Origin: an uncultured Flavobacteriales bacterium
GTDB lineage: Bacteria > Bacteroidota > Bacteroidia > Palsa-965
Length of the DNA: 57,095 bases
Direction: 5' to 3'
Assembly: GCA_937974275.1 (NCBI GenBank)
Contig: CALJIF010000117.1
Span: 1 to 57,095, forward strand
Part shown: positions 51,698 through 57,095 of the stretch, in pieces
How positions within the stretch are numbered: position 1 is the first letter of the stretch
Layout: each line of letters begins with the position of its first letter
Made by a program: the position numbers and the translations under genes
The notes under the pieces: generated by a model
Databases searched by the model: none
What the model saw: the letters and a program-made list of their open reading frames with translations, nothing else
What the model was told of the DNA's origin: nothing

Positions 51698-52406
51698 ATG
51701 AATAACGATGACGAAATTCTTCTTGTGCTTTGAAATAATCTTCCGGTAATCCGATGTCTACAAAATAGCCGTCGGTGCGATAGCCCTGAAATTGCAAGCG
51801 TTGTGCGTAGCGTGCAAAGAAATCATACTCAATCGAAAATGCTTGATCTTCGGGTGTATGTTGCAAAAAACTTTTTTTACGAATAATGTATAAACCCGCA
51901 TTAATAAGCTGCTTGCCGGCAAACTCTTCCGACTTCTCACGAAAAGCTTTAACACGTTTACCGTCTAATTCAATAGTTCCGTAACGCGCGCCGTCATCCA
52001 CATCACGCAGGGCCATACTCACATCGGCAGAACTTTCCAGATGAAATTCATAAAATGGTTTCAACGGGAAGTCAAACCACGAATCACCGTTAAGCACTAA
52101 AACATGTGCACTACTGCACTTTTGCAAAGCAAGACGTATACCGCCGCCTGTTCCCAATGGCGTTTCCTCTACGGCGTAGGAAATTTCCATTCCTGCGTAC
52201 GAGTTGCCGAAGTGTTGAATTACTTGTTCCGATAAATATCCGACAGATAATACTACGCGAGAAATTCCGGATTGTGCTAATCGCGATAATACGTAATGTA
52301 GAAATGGCTTTCCGGCAACAGGCGCCATTGGTTTTGGGACATCACTAACAACCGTTTTTAGTCGTGTGCCAAAACCGCCCGCCAATACAACCGCTTCATG
52401 GATCAT
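51696..52406 (-). CDS. hddC: Nucleotidyltransferase, HddC-like (heptose-1-P guanylyltransferase)
   Basis: A 236-residue sugar-phosphate nucleotidyltransferase: VVLAGGFGTRLKTVVSDVPKPMAPVAGKP (the GTP-binding loop) spans residues 6-34, then YVLSRLAQSGISRVVLSVGY and HVLVLNGDSWFDFPL with the metal-binding aspartate. Its place directly after gmhA- and hddA-type genes points to HddC, which makes GDP-D-glycero-D-manno-heptose. It overlaps gmhA by 4 bp. An alternative is a mannose-1-phosphate-type enzyme, but the context favours heptose. Confidence 0.82.
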   Translation of the reverse strand: MIHEAVVLAGGFGTRLKTVVSDVPKPMAPVAGKPFLHYVLSRLAQSGISRVVLSVGYLSEQVIQHFGNSYAGMEISYAVEETPLGTGGGIRLALQKCSSAHVLVLNGDSWFDFPLKPFYEFHLESSADVSMALRDVDDGARYGTIELDGKRVKAFREKSEEFAGKQLINAGLYIIRKKSFLQHTPEDQAFSIEYDFFARYAQRLQFQGYRTDGYFVDIGLPEDYFKAQEEFRHRYS

Positions 52407-52987
52407 TTTGGAAACAATGTGGTTTCAACGATTTCACAAACGGTGTGGCCTAGCAACATGTGACACTCCTGAATACGCGGTGTATCGCGTGAAGGAATAT
52501 CAATCAACAAATCACAATGTTCTTTCATTTTACCTCCGCCTTCACCGGTGAATCCGACAGTTGTAATGCCCATTTCTTTCGCCTTAATCAATGCATTGAC
52601 AACGTTTCCGGAATTGCCGCTGGTCGATAGTCCGATCAGCACATCTCCTTTTTTGCCAATACCGCTAATCAAACGACTGTAGATTAGATCGTACGCATAA
52701 TCATTGGCGACAGCAGTAATGTAGGATGTATTTACGTGTAAGGCTTCCGAAGATAATGCAGGACGATCGTAATAAAATCGTCCGGTAAGTTCTGCGGCTA
52801 AATGTTGCGCATCTGCAGCACTGCCACCGTTTCCGGCCCACAGTACTTTGCCGCCGTTGTTGTAGCAGGCAACAATTATTTCTGCAAGTTTATTTGTTGT
52901 ATGTAATAGCGCCGTGTTTTCAAGTAAAGATTGCTTCAGCTGAATGGAACTTGTAATGCGCTCTCTAATCAATGATTGATTGTCCAT
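52403..52987 (-). CDS. gmhA: Sedoheptulose-7-phosphate isomerase
   Basis: A 194-residue SIS-domain protein, the usual GmhA length. It turns sedoheptulose 7-phosphate into D-glycero-D-manno-heptose 7-phosphate. Motifs: WAGNGGSAADAQHLAAELTGRFYYDRP with the conserved His/Asp, VLIGLSTSGNSGNVVNAL (phosphate loop), TVGFTGEGGGKM and IQECHMLLGHTVCE, with zinc-site residues. The hddA gene ends 19 nt inside its start, and the hddC start overlaps its stop, so all are translated in a coupled way. Confidence 0.95.
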   Translation of the reverse strand: MDNQSLIRERITSSIQLKQSLLENTALLHTTNKLAEIIVACYNNGGKVLWAGNGGSAADAQHLAAELTGRFYYDRPALSSEALHVNTSYITAVANDYAYDLIYSRLISGIGKKGDVLIGLSTSGNSGNVVNALIKAKEMGITTVGFTGEGGGKMKEHCDLLIDIPSRDTPRIQECHMLLGHTVCEIVETTLFPK

Positions 52988-54000
52988 GTTGTTAAACCTT
53001 GTGAGGTAAAGGTAAAAGATTTGGTACTTCCTCCGAATGCTCGTAATGTTTCATCCACTTTGAGTTTTGTAGTGCCCGGACAATAGAAAAACATGAAACC
53101 ACCACCGCCTGCACCGGAAATTTTCCCTCCGGTTGCTCCGGCATTTAATGCCGCTTCGTAAATATTATCCAGTTGATCATTAGTAATTGCACTGGCCATC
53201 TTCTTCTTGTTTAACCAACCTAAATTCAGGATCGTTCCAATCTCATCAACGTTGCCGCGTAACAAGCATTCTTTCATCAACTGGGCTTGCTCTTTAAGCT
53301 TGTGCATGGCTTCGATGGCCTCTGTGTTGTTCTTCTTCACATTCTCTACTTGATGCGTAATAATCTGTGCAGAGTCACGACGTGTTTCCGTAAAGTACAG
53401 TAGCAAATTCATCTCTAATTCATTCAACACATCTTGCTTAATGCTAAGCGGATTTACAATCACTTTATCGTTTCCGAAAAACTCCAGATAATTGACACCA
53501 CCAAATGTCGCTGCATATTGATCTTGTTTGCCGCCCGCCATTTTCATTTCAATACGCTCTATTTCAAAGGCCATATGTGCAATGTCGTATTGTCCCAACG
53601 GTAACTGAAGCCATTCTTTGAAGGCACCAAGAATTGCCACCATTAATGTTGACGAAGTGCCTAATCCCGATCCTTGCGGAGCTTCAATCCAAGTTGTTAA
53701 TCGAAACGACAAATGTTGTTTGGTAAACTCACGCACAATACGGTTGTAAACACCGGCTTGTAATTCGTAATCGCGGTTATCAAATGGAATATAATTGTCT
53801 GCAGTAAAAGAGTACCGCTTGCCCGAACTTCCGGTAACGAATTCAATTTTGCCGTCGTTTGTTGGTTCCAATACCGCGTAAGCATAACTGCTGATAGTGG
53901 CGTTCAGTATGGCGCCTCCGTGCAAATCGGAATAAGGAGAAACATCAGTGCCGCCGCCGGCCAAACCTAAACGTAGTGGTGCTTTACTTTTTATAATCAT
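52969..54000 (-). CDS. hddA: GHMP kinase, HddA-like heptose-7-phosphate kinase
   Basis: A 343-residue GHMP-family kinase: APLRLGLAGGGTDVSPYSD at the N-terminus, the ATP-binding loop EAPQGSGLGTSSTLMVAI, AHMAFEIERIEMKMAGGKQDQYAA and the C-terminal GATGGKISGAGGGGFMFF. This pattern is that of HddA, which phosphorylates D-glycero-D-manno-heptose 7-phosphate at C1. The start ATG 54000 (MIIKSKAPLRLGL) is chosen; the open frame further upstream overlaps the glycosyltransferase gene. The next gene, gmhA, overlaps its end by 19 bp. No gmhB (bisphosphate phosphatase) is present in the operon. Confidence 0.88.
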   Translation of the reverse strand: MIIKSKAPLRLGLAGGGTDVSPYSDLHGGAILNATISSYAYAVLEPTNDGKIEFVTGSSGKRYSFTADNYIPFDNRDYELQAGVYNRIVREFTKQHLSFRLTTWIEAPQGSGLGTSSTLMVAILGAFKEWLQLPLGQYDIAHMAFEIERIEMKMAGGKQDQYAATFGGVNYLEFFGNDKVIVNPLSIKQDVLNELEMNLLLYFTETRRDSAQIITHQVENVKKNNTEAIEAMHKLKEQAQLMKECLLRGNVDEIGTILNLGWLNKKKMASAITNDQLDNIYEAALNAGATGGKISGAGGGGFMFFYCPGTTKLKVDETLRAFGGSTKSFTFTSQGLTTWTINH

Positions 54001-54001
54001 C

Positions 54002-55162
54002 TTAACTGTGTAGCGTACGTTGATATAAAGTTTCAAATGCAGCGGTCATCACTTCCCAACTGTATTTCGATTTTTCTTGAATTGTTGCGGTCTGAAAAGT
54101 ATCAAATCGCTGCTGCTCGTAGAAGTCAACGATAGCGTCAGCAATGTCTTTGGGCGTGGGCGGTACTACGTAGCCGGATTTTCCGTGCTCAATAATTTCA
54201 CCCAAACCTCCAACATTAGTAACCAAAGAAGGTCGGTCAAATTGTAATGCGATTTTTGTTACTCCACTTTGTGTTGCGGTATGATACGTTTGCGTTACAA
54301 GATCGCACGCACTGAAATACCATTGCACATCCTGATTCGGAATAAAATGAGTGTGCAATAACACGGCATTTTGCAATTGTAATCGCTGAATAATTTCATC
54401 GTAATACGCGCGATCTTCGTAAAATTCGCCCGCTACAATCAGTTGAATATTCATCGCTCTGACGCGGCTATCAGCAAGTGCTTCCAGAAGCAAATCCAAT
54501 CCTTTGTAACGTCGAATCAAACCAAAAAACAATAAATATTTTCCGTTTTCTTCGAGTTGCAAATGTTGTCGTGCAGCAGCGCGCGTTGAGGGCTCACCAA
54601 ACGACGTGTACAAAGGATGTTCTGAAAAAATCATATTCTCACTCGTGGTGAATTGCTTTAAATCGCCCAGCACCTTTTGTGACATGGTTAAATAACCGTG
54701 ACAGCTTTTCAGGAAATAAGATGAAAATGCTTTGTCTCCGGGGCGCTTCTCGTGAGGAATGGCGTTATCGACCAGAGAAAGTACTTTCGTGTGTTTGTTC
54801 TTCGCTGCAATGCGGGCGATCGTGCCCAACGCAGGGCCCATAAAAGGTAACCAGTAGCGGATAATCAGATAATCAGGGCGCTCTTTGCGAATGATTCTTC
54901 CAACTTTAATCCAGTTCAGTGGATTCACTGAGTTGATTAGCGAACGAATAATAATTCCTTCCGGCTTCGGACCATCATCGTATTGTGTTGTACCCGGAAA
55001 TAGAAATCCCGGATATTGTAGGGAAAAAGAGATAATTTCTGCCTCATGTCCGTCTTTCAGCAACGCTCGGCACAATAACTCGTCGAATGTTGCTAATCCA
55101 CCACGTAATGGCCAGGCAGGACCAATCACATATATTTTTCTTTTTGTGGTAGTTGTAGCCAT
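54002..55162 (-). CDS. Glycosyltransferase, GT4-type
   Basis: A 386-residue glycosyltransferase. N-terminal domain: KIYVIGPAWPLRGGLATFDELLCRALLKDGHEAEIISF. C-terminal domain: YLLFFGLIRRYKGLDLLLEAL, NIQLIVAGEFYEDR, and the nucleotide-binding helix with QTYHTATQSGVTKIALQFDRPSLVTNVGGLGEIIEHGKSGYV. These are the GT4-type folds. The substrate is likely GDP-heptose made by the three genes that follow, since hddA starts 1 nt after its stop; the acceptor is unknown. ATG 55162 is preferred to an in-frame TTG at 55195. Confidence 0.87.
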   Translation of the reverse strand: MATTTTKRKIYVIGPAWPLRGGLATFDELLCRALLKDGHEAEIISFSLQYPGFLFPGTTQYDDGPKPEGIIIRSLINSVNPLNWIKVGRIIRKERPDYLIIRYWLPFMGPALGTIARIAAKNKHTKVLSLVDNAIPHEKRPGDKAFSSYFLKSCHGYLTMSQKVLGDLKQFTTSENMIFSEHPLYTSFGEPSTRAAARQHLQLEENGKYLLFFGLIRRYKGLDLLLEALADSRVRAMNIQLIVAGEFYEDRAYYDEIIQRLQLQNAVLLHTHFIPNQDVQWYFSACDLVTQTYHTATQSGVTKIALQFDRPSLVTNVGGLGEIIEHGKSGYVVPPTPKDIADAIVDFYEQQRFDTFQTATIQEKSKYSWEVMTAAFETLYQRTLHS

Positions 55163-55250
55163 GCGACGCGAAGGTAATACGGTTTTTACCCTCAAAAGGC
55201 AGTTTTGACTTCCTTAATCGTCCTTGGAGTGAATATTTTTTTTCAAATAG

Positions 55251-55281
55251 TTGATCGCCGATTGATATTTTTTTACATTTG
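55251..55281 (+). promoter_or_regulatory. Promoter of rpsU
   Basis: TTG (55251-55253), 20 nt, then TACATTTG (55274-55281), a near-perfect consensus. Predicted leader about 30 nt. Confidence 0.68.
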
Positions 55282-55315
55282 CACCCCTAAATAAAACAAA
55301 TACAGGAAGTTCAAC

Positions 55316-55510
55316 ATGATTATTGTAGCTGTAAAAGAAGGCGAGTCATTAGAAAAGGCGCTTAAGAAGTTTAAGAAGAAATTCGAAAAAACCGGCGTGG
55401 TTCGCGAATTGCGCGACCGTCAGAAATTTACTAAGCCGTCTATCCGTCGTCGCGAAACTAAGCTGAAAGCAATTTACAAGCAGCAGATGTATCGCACAGA
55501 CGAGGCATAA
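55316..55510 (+). CDS. rpsU: 30S ribosomal protein S21
   Basis: A 64-residue highly basic protein of the bS21 family: MIIVAVKEGESLEKALKKF, then VVRELRDRQKFTKPSIRRR and a basic end. bS21 binds the 30S platform near the mRNA entry of the anti-Shine-Dalgarno region; in Bacteroidota it contributes to blocking that region. It has its own strong promoter and is followed by a long inverted repeat before xerC. Confidence 0.96.
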   Translation: MIIVAVKEGESLEKALKKFKKKFEKTGVVRELRDRQKFTKPSIRRRETKLKAIYKQQMYRTDEA

Positions 55511-55526
55511 GACCTCTTAAATATTT

Positions 55527-55594
55527 ATAAATACACGCATTGTATTGAACTTCTCTCACAGAAGTTTCGTACAATAGCGTGTATTTATCTTTTA
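55527..55594 (+). terminator. Long inverted repeat after rpsU, probable terminator
   Basis: The arm ATAAATACACGC plus ATTGTA (55527-55544) pairs with TACAAT, a bulged A, and GCGTGTATTTAT (55570-55588); inside it GAACTTCT pairs with AGAAGTTTC. The whole is an almost continuous stem of ~27 bp, with a short CTTTTA tail. It ends 4-5 nt before the TTG start of xerC. Confidence 0.65.
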
Positions 55595-55598
55595 TACC

Positions 55599-56489
55599 TT
55601 GTCGGAAACGATTACTGCATTTGTTACATACCTGAAAACGGAAAAGCGAGCTTCCGAACACACCTGCATTTCATATCAAACTGACCTTATTCAGTTTCGT
55701 GATTTTATCTCCACAACATATTCCCTCGAAGAACCAGCCGACGCGGGATTTCAAATTATCCGCTCTTTCATTGCGCAATTGATGCAAGATGGATTAACGC
55801 CGCGTTCCGTTAATAGAAAAATTACCGCATTACGTACGTATTTCCGTTTTCTGCAGCGTTCAGGTAGGATTAGTATCAATCCAACCCTTAAAATTCAAGG
55901 ACCAAAAGCTTCCAAGCGACTAACCACTTTTGTGGAAGAAAAAAGCATGACGAAACTTTTGGATGAGCCTGTAATTGGGGAATTGGAGCAAAGCGATTAC
56001 GATGCCAAGTTGGTGCAATTGATCATCGAGCTGTTGTATGGAACCGGAATGCGTTTGGCCGAGTTAATCGGTTTGCAGCTACATGATGTGGATACGCAAC
56101 GTCAGTTGCTGAAGGTAACCGGTAAACGTAATAAGCAACGCATCATTCCAATTCCGAACGAACTCAATCATTTAGTTAAAGCATATATCAATACACGCCC
56201 GCAAACAGACGTGCAATCGCTGTTGGTAAGCGAACGCGGAAAATCTGTGACACGAAATTTTGTTTACCGAAAAGTAAAGCAGTACCTTAGTCTTGTAACA
56301 ACGGTAGATAAAAAGAGTCCCCATGTGTTGCGTCATACGTTTGCCACGCACATGTTAAATAACGGGGCCGATTTAAATGCAATTAAGGAATTGTTGGGTC
56401 ACGCTAACCTTTCGGCAACACAAGTATACACGCACAATACAGTAGAGAAACTAAAACATATTTATTCAAAAGCCCATCCCCGGGCATAA
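55599..56489 (+). CDS. xerC: Tyrosine recombinase, XerC/XerD-type
   Basis: A 296-residue tyrosine recombinase with a SAM-like N-terminal core-binding domain (FVTYLKTEKRASEHTCISYQTDLIQF, LTPRSVNRKITALRTYFRFLQRSGRI) and a catalytic domain with Arg in LLYGTGMRLAELIGLQ, His-x-x-Arg in SPHVLRHTFATHMLNNGADL, and the final His and Tyr in ELLGHANLSATQVYTHN. The length fits XerC/D, which resolve chromosome dimers at dif. The symbol xerC is tentative because Bacteroidota have several. The start is TTG at 55599, as no ATG precedes; a long inverted repeat lies just upstream. hpf follows after 19 nt. Confidence 0.88.
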   Translation: MSETITAFVTYLKTEKRASEHTCISYQTDLIQFRDFISTTYSLEEPADAGFQIIRSFIAQLMQDGLTPRSVNRKITALRTYFRFLQRSGRISINPTLKIQGPKASKRLTTFVEEKSMTKLLDEPVIGELEQSDYDAKLVQLIIELLYGTGMRLAELIGLQLHDVDTQRQLLKVTGKRNKQRIIPIPNELNHLVKAYINTRPQTDVQSLLVSERGKSVTRNFVYRKVKQYLSLVTTVDKKSPHVLRHTFATHMLNNGADLNAIKELLGHANLSATQVYTHNTVEKLKHIYSKAHPRA

Positions 56490-56497
56490 CTAAAAAA

Positions 56498-56505
56498 GAG
56501 GAGGA
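56498..56505 (+). promoter_or_regulatory. Strong Shine-Dalgarno sequence of hpf
   Basis: GAGGAGGA, with AGGAGG (56499-56504) followed by a 4-nt spacer and ATG at 56509. Strong SD sequences are rare in Bacteroidota and almost absent elsewhere in this window. Confidence 0.7.
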
Positions 56506-56508
56506 CGT

Positions 56509-56808
56509 ATGGACATTCAAATTCAATCCATTCATTTCAAGGCTGATCAAAAATTGATCACCTTTACGGAAGAAAAACTAGGTAAATTGAAGCAATATTT
56601 CGATGGAATATTAGCGGCAGAAGTATTTTTGCGTCTCGATAAATCGGACGACACCACGAACAAGTTGGTTGAAATCAAATTAATGGTTCCGGGTAACGAG
56701 CTGTATGTGGAGAAGCAGTGCAAATCCTTTGAAGAAGCCGTGGACTTGTGCTGCGAAGCGCTTACCAAACAGGTGAAGAAGTACAAGGAAAAGAAAATCG
56801 GGATATAA
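56509..56808 (+). CDS. hpf: Ribosome hibernation promoting factor, short form
   Basis: A 99-residue HPF/RaiA-family protein with a beta-alpha-beta-beta-beta-alpha fold: MDIQIQSIHFKADQKLITFTEEKLGKLKQYF, then AEVFLRLDKSDDTTNKLVEIKLMVPGNELYVEKQ, FEEAVDLCCEALTKQVKKYKEKK. It binds the 30S in the decoding region and mediates or stabilises hibernating ribosomes in stationary phase. The short form lacks the C-terminal dimerisation domain of long HPF. It lies 19 nt after xerC, with an unusually strong Shine-Dalgarno sequence, and is followed by a terminator. Confidence 0.94.
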   Translation: MDIQIQSIHFKADQKLITFTEEKLGKLKQYFDGILAAEVFLRLDKSDDTTNKLVEIKLMVPGNELYVEKQCKSFEEAVDLCCEALTKQVKKYKEKKIGI

Positions 56809-56830
56809 GATCCCCAATAACCTTTGCATA

Positions 56831-56862
56831 ATGGCCCGGCACAATCCGGGCTATTTTTTTTA
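56831..56862 (+). terminator. Intrinsic terminator after hpf
   Basis: ATGGCCCGG/CCGGGCTAT, 9 bp with one G-T pair and a 6-nt loop, then eight T. Confidence 0.88.
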
Positions 56863-56901
56863 CCCTGCGCCTGAAAATATTATAAAAAAATATATGGGTG
56901 C

Positions 56902-56931
56902 TTGTTGCATTTGAAAAGTTTTATACATTTG
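56902..56931 (+). promoter_or_regulatory. Promoter of the tRNA-Thr unit
   Basis: TTG (56902-56904), 19 nt, TACATTTG (56924-56931), full consensus match. A leader of about 105 nt precedes the tRNA and contains CCCTTA/TAAGGG and GGGG/CCCC inverted repeats. Confidence 0.7.
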
Positions 56932-57041
56932 CAGTCCCGTTTTGGGGGGTATCCCCTTAAAAATAAGGGAAAAGTTCTTTGAAGTCGAGACTGATAGCGG
57001 TAAAACGTATCGATTATCCGAAGCAAGGTGAAATAATAATG

Positions 57042-57095
57042 GCCGGTGTAGCTCAGCTGGTAGAGCAGCTGACTTGTAATCAGCAGGTCGGGGGT
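57042..57095 (+). tRNA. tRNA-Thr (anticodon TGT), 3' end beyond window
   Basis: Acceptor arm GCCGGTG, then TA, the D arm GCTCAGCTGGTAGAGC, and an anticodon stem GCTGA/TCAGC with loop CTTGTAA, giving anticodon TGT for threonine (ACA codon). The sequence breaks off in the variable region or T arm. In Bacteroidota a hpf - tRNA-Thr order often continues with more tRNAs and tuf; that continuation is outside the window. Confidence 0.93.

Noticed and set aside
55527..55594. Possible dif recombination site beside xerC
   Set aside because: dif sites are about 28 bp with 11-bp arms and a 6-bp centre; this is a much longer hairpin just after rpsU and fits a terminator or leader structure better.

Overview
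The window comes from a member of the Bacteroidota. The evidence is convergent: T9SS cargo with both type A and type B C-terminal sorting domains, SprB-type repeats, PorE-like TPR/PD40/OmpA proteins, a GldJ/GldK-like SUMF1 protein, a fused SecDF, a type III glutamine synthetase, several DUF families common in this phylum (DUF2851, DUF2452, DUF3050), promoters of the TTG-N19-TANNTTTG type, and almost no Shine-Dalgarno sequences. The genus cannot be read from the sequence. Genes are dense, intergenic gaps are short, and I see no insertion sequence, prophage, CRISPR array or island, so this is mostly chromosomal backbone.

Layout. 1-5.1 kb (minus): two large secreted proteins, a choice-of-anchor L/SprB-repeat adhesin cut by the window edge and a T9SS type B protein. 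5.2-8.6 kb: malate dehydrogenase, a small retropepsin-like protease, and a DCC thiol-disulfide protein overlapping a YncE-like beta-propeller lipoprotein with a cytochrome-like N-terminus. 8.6-12.5 kb (minus): a probable metal-acquisition operon (small HYC/PP-like membrane protein, TonB-dependent receptor, two lipoproteins, one His-rich) closed by its own terminator. 12.5-14.7 kb: a VCBS/FG-GAP T9SS type A protein. 14.8-18.5 kb: the secDF and tatA export genes. 18.6-25.5 kb: glutamine synthetase III and two tandem PorE-like paralogues. 25.5-31.9 kb: purM, prfA, pyrF and an AsmA-like protein. 32-37.4 kb: a SUMF1/GldJ-like protein, a DUF3050 protein, an OmpA-domain protein and two gene-poor gaps. 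37.4-44.1 kb: DUF2851, a LacI regulator, PspC, a small barrel-like protein, an RmlD-like reductase, DUF2452, AlkD-like and NhaD. 44.2-51.6 kb: two amino-acid permeases, a helix-hairpin-helix protein, apt, an acyl-CoA dehydrogenase and an S8 protease. 51.7-55.2 kb (minus): a tightly coupled nucleotide-heptose and glycosyltransferase operon. 55.2-57.1 kb: rpsU, xerC-like recombinase, hpf and the start of a tRNA-Thr gene.

The most interesting signals are in gene expression. Several genes (tatA, nhaD, pspC, and with near-consensus boxes the T9SS type B gene, the DUF2851 gene and the YncE gene) carry a -7 box exactly 4 nt before ATG, which predicts leaderless mRNAs. Two genes (the retropepsin and purM) have an exact TANNTTTG box whose last base is the first base of the upstream gene's terminator stem, with the T-tract running into the next ATG; the new transcript would start inside the terminator and lose the hairpin. 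The adhesin repeats show an A-B-A-B-B order with a 95%-identical 180-bp block at a three-unit offset.
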